From Elusimicrobiales bacterium (GTDB lineage: Bacteria > Elusimicrobiota > Elusimicrobia > Elusimicrobiales > UBA9959), in the NCBI GenBank assembly GCA_023701245.1, contig JAMPXK010000017.1:1-43775 (forward strand): a stretch of 43,775 nt of DNA. Reading direction: 5' to 3'. Below are positions 1 to 7,201 of the stretch, piece after piece. A program made the position numbers and the translations under genes. How positions within the stretch are numbered: position 1 is the stretch's first letter; every line of letters starts with the position of its first letter. Under the pieces are notes generated by a model, which worked only from the letters and a program-made list of their open reading frames with translations, did not search any database and was not told where the DNA came from.

Positions 1-33
1 TGACAGCCGGCCCTTTCGTTTCAGGCGTTAGCC

Positions 34-1302
34 TTATTTACCCTGGTACCACTTTATGAACTCGTCCCACTGGGCGTCTTTGGCCCAGGCGAGCGCATTG
101 TAGTCAGAGTTGAAGGAATAACCGGGCATATAGCCGGCTATGCCGTGGGTGTTGCCGTTGGCGTACTGCTCGTTCACACGGTTGTGCACGATCAGGGTGC
201 CGTCTATGTAGGCTTTCAGGGCCAGGGCCTTGGCCTTTACGTCCGCGTTCTTGGTGGTGGCGGCGTAGCGGTCGAAGAAGTGCCCCATGTCCTTGTTATC
301 GTACACGGCATAGCTCTGGGAGCCGGAAGCGGCGGTCTTGACCAGGTCCTTCTCTCCGGCCGCCATGGCGGCCTTCACGAAGTCGTTGATCAGGACGGCG
401 AACTGGTCCAGCGCGGAGCTCTTGAGCAGGCTCTGGGTGGAGCCCTCGCCTATCTGCTGGTAGTGGTTGCTGTAACCGTCTACCGCGGCTTTGCCCATTT
501 CGAAGGGGGTCATGGTGGGCTTGGCCACCACGGGGCCCAGCCACAGGTCGTAGGTGTAGCCGTCGCCGGGTTCGGTCTCTTCGGAACCCACTATGTATTC
601 GGTGTAGTTCTTTATTTCGTAGGTGACTTCGGGCATCTGCATCAGGCAGGCGTCCGAACCGTACACGCTCACGCCGCCGATCTCCTTGAGGGCCAGGCCC
701 AGCTGGGGAGTGGTGATGTGGTTGCCGGTCTCGTCATCGTAGGAAATGCCCTTGGTGAGGTTCATGGCGCGGGACTTGTCCCAGCCGGAACCGTGGTTCC
801 AGACTATGAGCACGTACTTTTTGGCCGGGTAGGTGGCCTTGGCCCACTTGCCGAAGGCTATCAGGCTCTTGTAGTCGCCCATGTCGGTCTTGCCCAGGTC
901 GGCCAGTACAGGGGAGGTTATCTTCGTGAAGTCATTATCTTTCTTTACGAGGTAGCGGCGGGTGGTCTTCCAGTCGCCGTCATTGGTGGCATAGCCGTTG
1001 ATGCGGCCCATCTCCACGACCACGTTGACCTTGTCGGTGGAGCCGATCTTCTCCATCTCGTTGACGTCAAGCAGGCCGTACTTCTCCAGGTTGTTCTTGG
1101 CGTTGATGAAGACCATGATGGTCCATTCTTTGTCGATCTTGGCTTTTTCCTCTGCCGGAGCGGCAACAGGCACGCTCAGTTCGAGAGCGGAGATCTCCTG
1201 CTGCAGGGTGGTCTTGTTGGGGGTGTCGAAGCTTATTTCGGCGGACACCAGGGTGGCGGTCACTGACAGTATCGCGAAAACTGCGGCTGCTTTCCTTAAC
1301 AT
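34..1302 (-). CDS. Secreted clostripain-family (C11) cysteine peptidase
   Basis: A 422-residue predicted exported protease. Residues 1-21 form a signal peptide (basic start, Ala/Val/Leu core, VSA cleavage). The C11 fold starts near residue 59 with EWTIMVFINAKNNL. Catalytic His170 lies in VLIVWNHGSGW and catalytic Cys219 in GSDACLMQMPEV, followed by GSEETEPGDG, as in clostripain, gingipain-like and PmC11 enzymes. The family cleaves after Arg or Lys and is often self-activated; specificity here is not deducible. The start is fixed by a strong SD (GGAGGAG, complement of 1304-1310) next to the ATG. A TTGACT-N18-TATAAT promoter lies upstream on the same strand (1369-1398). A second paralogue sits at 22057-23481. 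The family is near certain; the substrate is unknown. Confidence 0.93.
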   Translation of the reverse strand: MLRKAAAVFAILSVTATLVSAEISFDTPNKTTLQQEISALELSVPVAAPAEEKAKIDKEWTIMVFINAKNNLEKYGLLDVNEMEKIGSTDKVNVVVEMGRINGYATNDGDWKTTRRYLVKKDNDFTKITSPVLADLGKTDMGDYKSLIAFGKWAKATYPAKKYVLIVWNHGSGWDKSRAMNLTKGISYDDETGNHITTPQLGLALKEIGGVSVYGSDACLMQMPEVTYEIKNYTEYIVGSEETEPGDGYTYDLWLGPVVAKPTMTPFEMGKAAVDGYSNHYQQIGEGSTQSLLKSSALDQFAVLINDFVKAAMAAGEKDLVKTAASGSQSYAVYDNKDMGHFFDRYAATTKNADVKAKALALKAYIDGTLIVHNRVNEQYANGNTHGIAGYMPGYSFNSDYNALAWAKDAQWDEFIKWYQGK

Positions 1303-1368
1303 TACTCCTCCAGAACTGCGGTTTGGTCTTGCAACGCCAAGCTACACCTATAGTTTAGCTCTCCGTTG

Positions 1369-1398
1369 ATTATAATCAAGACCAAAGGGCCTAGTCAA
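1369..1398 (-). promoter_or_regulatory. Promoter of clostripain 1 with palindrome over the -10
   Basis: On the minus strand TTGACT (1398-1393) is followed after 18 bases by a perfect TATAAT (1374-1369). The predicted start is near 1362, giving a leader of about 60 nt with an SD. The -10 lies inside a perfect 14-bp palindrome, TTGATTATAATCAA (1366-1379), a plausible operator. The first unit of the GGGCCTA array falls in the spacer. Confidence 0.6.
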
Positions 1399-1449
1399 GT
1401 TTTGGGCTTTGGGCCTATTGCTTTTTGGGCCTAAAGGCCTATGGACCTG
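1386..1449. repeat. Octamer-phased TGGGCCTA array
   Basis: Cut into consecutive 8-base units from 1386, the sequence reads AGGGCCTA, GTCAAGTT, TTGGGCTT, TGGGCCTA, TTGCTTTT, TGGGCCTA, AAGGCCTA, TGGACCTG. Five or six of the eight units match or nearly match TGGGCCTA, all in one 8-bp register. The array overlaps and extends upstream of the clostripain 1 promoter, as expected for stacked regulator sites. Whether it is a binding array or a decayed tandem repeat cannot be told from sequence alone. Confidence 0.6.
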
Positions 1450-1683
1450 TCAACCCTTCATAGGAGAAAGGCCCGGGGCGGCCTCGTTTTCGCAAAGCCC
1501 CCGGCTTTTGCCGGCCGCCGCCACGCGGCCAAAGGACCCGGCAGGTAGGCCCTAAGGTCCTCCGGACAGGCCCAGGCCGGGAGGGCCATTTAACATCAAG
1601 AAAGGGGGCCCTTAGCCTCTCAAGCGCAAAGGCCGCTCTTTTGTATCCTAGGCTTAAGACGTTTGAAAGCCTAAGGAGAGAAC

Positions 1684-2448
1684 ATGAAAACCTTACTGAC
1701 GGTAATAGCGCTGGCGCTGGTGCCGAACCTGGCCGGAGCCTCCGGTTTCGCGGACCTGCAGGGCATGGACACTTCCGGCATTTCCAAGATCAACCCCTTT
1801 CCCAACCCGGGCAACCCCGACAGCTGCTACCTTACCGGCCTGAAAGACGGCCTGTGCAACTTCAAGTGCCGCAGCGGTGAAACCTTCCAGGTGAAGCCCG
1901 TCAACCCGCAAGCCTCCAGCGTCTACGAGAAATGCGGCGGCGGCGACTACCGCGGCGCCAAAGACGAACGCGCCTCCTCCCAGGACCAGGCGTCCGCCAG
2001 GGAGATCATCGCCATCGCCAAGCGCGCGGATTCACCCTTCGGCGGCATCGAGGACGGCAACCTGGGTCTTTCCGCCTACCGCCTCACCCCGGAAGCGGCC
2101 AATATGACGGTCAAACTGGTAAAGAAAGCCTTCCCCGGCATCGCCCTCGGCAACCGCAAGTACGCTGCCGCCGGCCCCCAGCTGGTGCTGGTGATCACCT
2201 CGGACGACGAAGCCTACGTGCACATGTACGACCAGGACCCCTCCACCGGCAAGCTGACCCGCATAGACGATTTCAACTCGGTCGACGCCGTTGAAGTTTT
2301 CTACGGCGACGCCCAGATGGCGGCCCTGGCGGCCGGCTACGAAGACTACGACTGGACCGGCGTCCTGCAGGGCCTGGCCGGCAAAGGCCGCGGCATCCCG
2401 CTGCCGCTCGGCAAAGGTTCCGCCCAGCCCTACTGGTGGAGCAATTAA
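1684..2448 (+). CDS. Secreted protein with four-cysteine module
   Basis: Unrecognised 254-residue exported protein. Residues 1-19 are a signal peptide ending AGA. After a short linker comes a four-Cys module, Cys48, Cys58, Cys62 and Cys84 (C-x9-C-x3-C-x21-C, with CNFKCRSG in the middle). The same module occurs in the next gene (twice) and in the gene at 5504. The rest (about 100-254) is a mixed alpha/beta region with no motif I know, ending in a Gly/Pro-rich tail. An AAGGAGAG SD immediately before the ATG supports the start. The next secreted gene begins 28 bases downstream, so the two are probably co-transcribed. The cysteines probably form disulfides in the periplasm or outside the cell; the function is unknown. 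Confidence 0.85.
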   Translation: MKTLLTVIALALVPNLAGASGFADLQGMDTSGISKINPFPNPGNPDSCYLTGLKDGLCNFKCRSGETFQVKPVNPQASSVYEKCGGGDYRGAKDERASSQDQASAREIIAIAKRADSPFGGIEDGNLGLSAYRLTPEAANMTVKLVKKAFPGIALGNRKYAAAGPQLVLVITSDDEAYVHMYDQDPSTGKLTRIDDFNSVDAVEVFYGDAQMAALAAGYEDYDWTGVLQGLAGKGRGIPLPLGKGSAQPYWWSN

Positions 2449-2476
2449 GACTTTGAACGTCCTTTAAGGAGAAACT

Positions 2477-3733
2477 ATGATAAAACTATCCGCTATAGCC
2501 CTGCTGCTCGGCCTCAATTCACCGCTGCTGGCCGCCTCCCCGGCCCCTCAGTTGCCCCCCATAGACGCGGGCACCATCTGGGCGCAGATAAACCAGCAGA
2601 ACCAGTTCCCGCAGCCGCCCCAGACCACGCTCGACACCTGCGTCTTCACCGACTTCAAGAACAACAAGTGCTACTTCAAGTGCCAGAGCGGCGCTATCCT
2701 GGTGGAGCCGGCCGTAAAACCCACCTTTATAGGCGACGAACCCGCCGGCGCCTGCGCCACCCACATCATCCGCCCCGTACAGGCCGCCACTCAGTTCAAG
2801 GCCGCCGCCACTGACGTGCAGACCTTCGAGAGCTACGGCAAGTACGCCACCTACCAGGAAGCCACCGCCGCCCTGAACTGGGCCGTCAGCGGGCTCAAGT
2901 CGGCCAAGGCCGAGGTGACCAATCAGACGCTGGTGGTAAAAGGCCTCTACGACTACGGCTTCCGCATAACCTTCCGCGCCAAAGAAACCCTTCGCATAGA
3001 GCCCTCCCCCAGCTTCCAGCACGACATCGACGCCTATGAACACATGTTCGACGCGGCCGGCGGCATAGAGAGCCGCGGCGGCCTGGTGGCCATCCAGGAA
3101 GTGCGCAAGGACGGCCCCGACTCCTACTCCTACGTCATCGGCTGGTTCGGCAGCGTCAACAAGGGCATCACCGTCAACATAGGCAAAGAGCAGACCTTCA
3201 GCAGCTACGGCACCTATAACCTGGAGAGCGACGCCCGCGCGCAGATGGACTTCGTGGTGAAGGGCCTCAACGGCCTGAAGGCCACCAAGGTGCTGGACTA
3301 CCGCGTGATCAAGAACTCCCTTATCAGCTATTCCTTCGAAGTGAAGTTCCGCTCACTCCAGACCCTGGGCGTGTATCGCCACGACGGCGTGTACCGCACC
3401 GACGAGGAAGCCGCCGAAGCCATGGTGGGCATGGCCGAAAGCCTGGCGAGGGAAAAGAAGAACGTGGTGGCCCTGGAAGTGACGCGCGAAGGCTTCAACA
3501 AGTATTCCTTCACGGTCGCCTACCTGAGCCTGGAGATCAACATCCCTCTCCCGGCGCTGAGCCCCGCCGCGCCCAAGGGCGCCAAAGCCTGCGTCTTCAA
3601 CAGCTTCGCGAACAATGCCTGCAATTACAAATGCAGCGACGGCTCCGCCTACACCCAGCCTTTCATGACCCCGGGCCCCTGGAACAACGATCCCGTGGTC
3701 CTCTGCCCCCAGATAGTTTTCCCGTTCAAGTAA
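2477..3733 (+). CDS. Secreted protein with two four-cysteine modules flanking a repeat domain
   Basis: Unrecognised 418-residue exported protein. It has a signal peptide at 1-20, then LPPIDAGTIWAQI, a short post-signal motif also seen in neighbours. A four-Cys module follows (Cys55, 65, 69, 93) and a second closes the chain (Cys372, 382, 386, 410). Between them are two long repeats starting FESYGKYATYQEA and FSSYGTYNLESDA, each alternating a helical Ala-rich segment with an aromatic strand of the type Y-x-F-x-V-x-(F/Y) (for example YSFTVAYLS near the end). The 4850 product contains the same strand pattern. The SD AAGGAGAA is well spaced. The architecture suggests a disulfide-capped extracellular repeat protein; no known family was recognised. 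Confidence 0.85.
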   Translation: MIKLSAIALLLGLNSPLLAASPAPQLPPIDAGTIWAQINQQNQFPQPPQTTLDTCVFTDFKNNKCYFKCQSGAILVEPAVKPTFIGDEPAGACATHIIRPVQAATQFKAAATDVQTFESYGKYATYQEATAALNWAVSGLKSAKAEVTNQTLVVKGLYDYGFRITFRAKETLRIEPSPSFQHDIDAYEHMFDAAGGIESRGGLVAIQEVRKDGPDSYSYVIGWFGSVNKGITVNIGKEQTFSSYGTYNLESDARAQMDFVVKGLNGLKATKVLDYRVIKNSLISYSFEVKFRSLQTLGVYRHDGVYRTDEEAAEAMVGMAESLAREKKNVVALEVTREGFNKYSFTVAYLSLEINIPLPALSPAAPKGAKACVFNSFANNACNYKCSDGSAYTQPFMTPGPWNNDPVVLCPQIVFPFK

Positions 3734-3764
3734 GCGGGGTCCTAAAAAACAGAACAGCCGGCCC

Positions 3765-4616
3765 CTAGAAGTTCCAGAGCCGCAGCACCCGCGACACCAC
3801 GAAGAACCCGGCGGACTTTTTCGTCTTTTTCGTGGTCGAAAAAGCGTAGGAAGCCTCCACGGTGGACTTCATCATCGGGAAATACCCGCGCATGGCGTCG
3901 GAGTCGGCGCGCACCATGCCGGTGACGGCGAACTCCATGGGGCTTTCCTTTTCCAGCCGGGCATGGTATTGCTTGAGCTTCGCCAGCACCTCGCGCGGCA
4001 TGGCCGGCCCGTCCGGGTATTCCACCAGCATGCCCGCCAGCTTCGACCGGTACGCGCCTTTCCCCTCGGCTTTTACCAGCCCTACCTTCAGGAAGTCCTT
4101 CAACACACGCTGCGCCACGGCCTTCTTCATGCCCGCCGCTTTGGCCATGCTCTCGGGCGTCCAGGAACCGGCATCGGTCTCTACCATGAAGAAGCACTTG
4201 TAGGCCTCGAAGCTGGTGATGGTGGCCAGGATCTGCTCCATGGTAATGTGGTACTTCTGGCCGGCAAGGGTGCGCCGCAGGGCCTCTTCCGCGGGCGAGG
4301 AGGCCGCGGCCTGGGCGCCATGGGCCAACAGCGGCTCCACCAGGTCCGTGAACGCCTCCTGGCCGGCCATGGTCTTGAGCCAGGCCAGCGTCAACTCGCG
4401 CGCCGCGGGCGTGGCCAACGGCATATGCAGGCCCACCAGGATCCTTTCCAGCCGGCCCAGCACGGGCAAATTCCGGCCCTGCTCCATCATCAGATAATTC
4501 CTGTAGGAGACCTTCAGCACCGGCGCGCCGCCATTGTCATGGAAAAAGCGGTAAGCCGTGGCGTAACCGGCCTCCTTGCGCAGCCGCGTCAGCGTTTCGG
4601 AAAAAATAGTGGCCAT
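3765..4616 (-). CDS. HTH transcriptional regulator, possibly TIGR02147/DUF4423-like
   Basis: A 283-residue cytoplasmic protein without a signal peptide. Residues about 5-65 look like a Cro/CI-type helix-turn-helix (FSETLTRLRKEAGYATA... YRNYLMMEQGRNLPVLGRLERI). The middle is helical and resembles a winged helix (WTPESMAKAAGMKKAVAQRVL followed by KVGLVKAEGKG). The C-terminal part is compatible with the TIGR02147/DUF4423 regulators common in Fibrobacteres and relatives, but I assign that only tentatively. The start has an SD (GGAGGAG) seven bases upstream. It lies inside the secretome island, reads against it, and diverges from the gene at 4850, so it may control these secreted proteins; that is inference. 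Confidence 0.75.
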   Translation of the reverse strand: MATIFSETLTRLRKEAGYATAYRFFHDNGGAPVLKVSYRNYLMMEQGRNLPVLGRLERILVGLHMPLATPAARELTLAWLKTMAGQEAFTDLVEPLLAHGAQAAASSPAEEALRRTLAGQKYHITMEQILATITSFEAYKCFFMVETDAGSWTPESMAKAAGMKKAVAQRVLKDFLKVGLVKAEGKGAYRSKLAGMLVEYPDGPAMPREVLAKLKQYHARLEKESPMEFAVTGMVRADSDAMRGYFPMMKSTVEASYAFSTTKKTKKSAGFFVVSRVLRLWNF

Positions 4617-4815
4617 AGCAACTCCTCCCTGAATGTTCCTCCGGCTATTCTAACAATTTTTCCGGCACTAGAGACTCGCCGCATCACTAAACCCCCGGGC
4701 TTCACATCCGCCGCTTCGTAAGCCGGGCGGGCAAAACAGGTGGGCAGGAATACGCGGGCCGGCCGGGCACTCCGCCTCATGTGCCGCTCCGCCCCAAAGC
4801 GTAGACTATATATAC

Positions 4816-4843
4816 AGCCCGGACTACCCGGGCTTTCAAGGAG
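4816..4843 (+). promoter_or_regulatory. Hairpin next to the ribosome binding site of the 4850 gene
   Basis: AGCCCGG (4816-4822) and CCGGGCT (4828-4834) form a 7-bp stem with a 5-base loop. It ends four bases before the SD AAGGAG (4838-4843). A TATATATA run precedes it and may contain the -10. The hairpin could mask or protect the SD. Confidence 0.4.
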
Positions 4844-4849
4844 ATAAAA

Positions 4850-5431
4850 ATGACCAAGACTTACACGCTGCCGCTGATCCTCGCCCTCGGCGCCCCCGCG
4901 GCGGCCGAGCTCAGCGCCCCGCAGCTGCCGCTCATAGACGCGGCCGCGGTACGCGCCGTGCCGTTCGCTCAGGAAGTCACGGTTCACAAAAGCGGCGGAT
5001 ACTCTTTCAGCGTGGCTTATCTGTCCGAGAGCAAGGGCAGAGAGATAAGCTCAGGGACGCCCGCCCCGGTTACCAGGACGTCCGAGGATATCTATTTTCG
5101 CAGCTCACTGCATTCCACCAGGGAGAAAGCAGCTGCCGCCCTCCAACGCATACTAAAGGACGCTGAAAGACAAAACATAATCATAAAAAATCACCCGGCA
5201 GTGGAATCTCAGGGCGGATATTATAATTTCAGGATCAATTTCGGGCCGGGGATGTACATCGACAAAGTTGAGTCGTATTCCATGACCCACAGCAAGGAGG
5301 CAATGATCATCTCCGGAGTGGAGCTGGGGGGCGGTATTCACCTTGAAACCAGATATGAGGCCGAACGGGGCATGAGTGTCTACTACGTCATGCCGGAAGG
5401 CAAGGAACCGCAGGAAATTGACGCCGATTAG
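4850..5431 (+). CDS. Secreted protein related to the repeat domain of the 2477 product
   Basis: A 193-residue exported protein. The signal peptide (MTKTYTLPLILALGAPAAA) is nearly identical to that of the 6620 gene although the mature parts are unrelated. The mature start, LSAPQLPLIDAAAVRAV, repeats the post-signal motif of the 2477 product. GGYSFSVAYLSE (about residue 47) matches the YSFTVAYLS strand of that protein. A helix with REKAAAALQRIL and a second strand, YYNFRINFG, complete one or two copies of the same repeat. There are no cysteines in the mature chain, unlike the neighbours. The SD is AAGGAG. Codon use in the second half (ATA, AAA, AAT) is noticeably less GC-rich than in neighbouring genes. 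Function unknown. Confidence 0.8.
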   Translation: MTKTYTLPLILALGAPAAAELSAPQLPLIDAAAVRAVPFAQEVTVHKSGGYSFSVAYLSESKGREISSGTPAPVTRTSEDIYFRSSLHSTREKAAAALQRILKDAERQNIIIKNHPAVESQGGYYNFRINFGPGMYIDKVESYSMTHSKEAMIISGVELGGGIHLETRYEAERGMSVYYVMPEGKEPQEIDAD

Positions 5432-5503
5432 CACCCCTGGCGGCATTGATACGACGGACAGCAACAACCAGACTACAGCGAAGAAAATAGAGGAGAGAAT
5501 AAA

Positions 5504-6553
5504 ATGAAAAAGTTAAACCTGATAGCCCTGATGACGGTGTTAGCGCTAATGACCACCGGCGCCTATGCCCGCGAGGCTTCTTTCGAAGAAATACTGGGAG
5601 GGGACTCCGGCAACATCATACGCGGCCTGAACGCCGCGGAATTAACCGCAACAGAGAAGATCAGCTTCCCCGTGCCGGCCGGCATGGAGAGCTGCAAATA
5701 CTCCTCGGTGCAGGGCGATGTCTGTTCCTTCACCTGCAAGAGCGGCGCTACCGTAACGCGGCCCCGCCTCAACTCCTCCGTGGCCCAGAACGGCGGCTGC
5801 CCCATCATGATAATGGTGCCCGCCGGCGCCCCCAAAGCCGCCCCGGCCGCGGCCATAGCTAACGGCAGATACGTCAACGACTCCGGCTGCCTGGTGGAGG
5901 CCGAGAACGGCGCCAACGGCACCGTGCTGTACGTGGAAGAGCGCGGCCGCCGGGCCATGCTCGGCGTCCTCAACAACTTCTCCGGCGGCGATATCGCCGC
6001 TTTCTGCCGGCCGGCGGCGGCTTCCTTCTCCGGAGGCGTACTGACGCTGGGCTGCCAGGAGCAGAACAACGGCGGATACTCGACCCGAGGGACCGCGGAA
6101 CTGGACCTGCGCGGCGGCCTGAGCGCGGTGCGCGTGCGCGGCGAAGTGAAGAAACCGCTCGGCTGGAAGACCGACACGAACATCTCCTGCGAAGGCCTGC
6201 GCCCGGTCTCCAAAGAGAAGCTCTCGGCTAAGCCCGGCATTTCCGGCACCTATGAGCTCAAGAACGGCTACGGCGAAGGCGCCGTGACCGTGCGGCAGTT
6301 CTCCGCCGACGGCGCCGAAAAGGCCGAATTCAGCCTCTCCACCGTGGCCGGCCCCAACGCCCACACCGCGGACATCAGCGGCGTGGCCGTGCAGACCCGG
6401 GAAGGCGACTTCGTGTTCTTCGGCGAGGACGGCTGCAAAATTTCCTTCACGGTCTCGCACCGCGTCCTTACCGTCAGCGGCGCCAACGCCACCTGCGGCG
6501 CCTACATGGGCCTGAACGCTATCGCCGACGGGGAGTACCTTAAAAAGAACTGA
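5504..6553 (+). CDS. Secreted protein with four-cysteine module and two beta-rich domains
   Basis: A 349-residue exported protein with a signal peptide at 1-22 (ending AYA). A four-Cys module follows (Cys64, 74, 78, 99; C-x9-C-x3-C-x20-C). The rest holds two similar beta-rich domains, beginning GRYVNDSGCLVEAENG and SGTYELKNGYGEGAVTV. The last ends with DGCKISFTVSHRVLTVSG...CGAYMGLNAIADGEYLKK. That ending resembles small Gram-negative exported domains found with lysozyme-inhibitor-like proteins (Cys-strand-Cys-G-x-N-x-x-x-x-G-x-Y), which I note only as a resemblance. The SD is AGAGGAGAG. A GC hairpin follows the stop. Confidence 0.83.
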   Translation: MKKLNLIALMTVLALMTTGAYAREASFEEILGGDSGNIIRGLNAAELTATEKISFPVPAGMESCKYSSVQGDVCSFTCKSGATVTRPRLNSSVAQNGGCPIMIMVPAGAPKAAPAAAIANGRYVNDSGCLVEAENGANGTVLYVEERGRRAMLGVLNNFSGGDIAAFCRPAAASFSGGVLTLGCQEQNNGGYSTRGTAELDLRGGLSAVRVRGEVKKPLGWKTDTNISCEGLRPVSKEKLSAKPGISGTYELKNGYGEGAVTVRQFSADGAEKAEFSLSTVAGPNAHTADISGVAVQTREGDFVFFGEDGCKISFTVSHRVLTVSGANATCGAYMGLNAIADGEYLKKN

Positions 6554-6559
6554 TCTACG

Positions 6560-6599
6560 GCCGGGCGGTTCCCTCCCTACCCCCCAAAAACCGCCCGGC
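6560..6599 (+). terminator. Intergenic GC hairpin after the 5504 gene
   Basis: An 11-bp perfect stem (6560-6570 with 6589-6599; core CCGGGCGG/CCGCCCGG) with an 18-base C-rich loop, followed by TCTATTTA rather than a clean U tract. It may be a weak terminator or an RNA-processing hairpin ahead of the gene at 6620. Confidence 0.45.
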
Positions 6600-6619
6600 T
6601 CTATTTACCGGAGACTATT

Positions 6620-7201
6620 ATGACCAAAACTTACGCGATGTTGCTGATACTGGCTCTCGGAGCCCCCGCCGCGGCCTGGGAAGCCTACGACACCAATAAC
6701 TTCCCCAACGGCAGCGTAATCTGGAGCCTGGGCGAATGCGCCCGGGCCTACCGGGATACGCCCTACCTCGGCTGCTACGCTTCGCCGGAACTCACCATAA
6801 CCCGCAAGGAGCACGATAAGCCGGCGGTGAAGCTGAAGGGGATCATCGTTTCCAAGATCCTGCCTAACGAGAACAACCATGACTCCGGCGGTTACGGCTA
6901 TTGCCTGGGCGACAAGCACCCCTACCGGATAGTGCATGAAGTGCGGGTGATGGAAAAAGGCCGGGCAGTGGCCTACCTGTACCCGGAATTCTACGGCAGC
7001 GCCTTCAAGCCGGGCACGGCGCAGAACCTGTATGAATGGGGCGGCGGCATGTGGGGCACCGCCAACTGCGACAAGACCGACAAAACCCTGGTCTTCACGG
7101 GCGGGAACTCCTACACGGTAGCCTCGCCCGCGGCCGCGCTGGATTTCGGGAATATAGTGTTTACGATAGGCGAGAAACAGCTGACGTTCACGAAACTTTA
7201 A
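6620..7201 (+). CDS. Secreted hypothetical protein
   Basis: Unrecognised 193-residue exported protein. Its signal peptide (MTKTYAMLLILALGAPAAA) is almost the same as that of the 4850 gene. The mature chain has cysteines in pairs compatible with disulfides (in SLGECARAY, YLGCYAS, GYGYCLGD and GTANCDK) and is rich in Tyr, Gly and beta-prone segments. The SD CGGAGAC precedes the ATG. The 3' end overlaps the convergent histone-deacetylase-like gene by 14 bases (7188-7201). It is the last gene of the secretome island. Confidence 0.78.
   Translation: MTKTYAMLLILALGAPAAAWEAYDTNNFPNGSVIWSLGECARAYRDTPYLGCYASPELTITRKEHDKPAVKLKGIIVSKILPNENNHDSGGYGYCLGDKHPYRIVHEVRVMEKGRAVAYLYPEFYGSAFKPGTAQNLYEWGGGMWGTANCDKTDKTLVFTGGNSYTVASPAAALDFGNIVFTIGEKQLTFTKL

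Larger units (their letters stand above)
1303..1683. other. Divergent intergenic region between clostripain 1 and the secretome island
   Basis: This 381-base gap holds no convincing gene. From left to right it contains the clostripain SD, its promoter (1369-1398), an octamer-phased GGGCCTA array (1386-1449), a GC-rich stretch with several short palindromes (about 1470-1530), a TAGGCCCTA site (1546-1554) and the leader of the gene at 1684, whose SD AAGGAGAG lies directly before the ATG. Base composition differs from the flanking coding regions. Confidence 0.7.

Noticed and set aside
145-1266. Long plus-strand open frame opposite clostripain 1
   Set aside because: Antisense shadow of a clear C11 protease in GC-rich DNA; Val/Gly/His-rich translation without domains and no SD.
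1450-1640. Possible small RNA or riboswitch in the GC-rich part of the first intergenic region
   Set aside because: Several short palindromes but no coherent conserved fold, promoter-terminator pair or repeat copy to support it.
4617-4849. Small minus-strand frame running upstream of the HTH gene towards 4987
   Set aside because: It overlaps the start of the 4850 gene, and its composition and lack of motifs fit a shadow; the SD at the HTH ATG (4616) settles the start.
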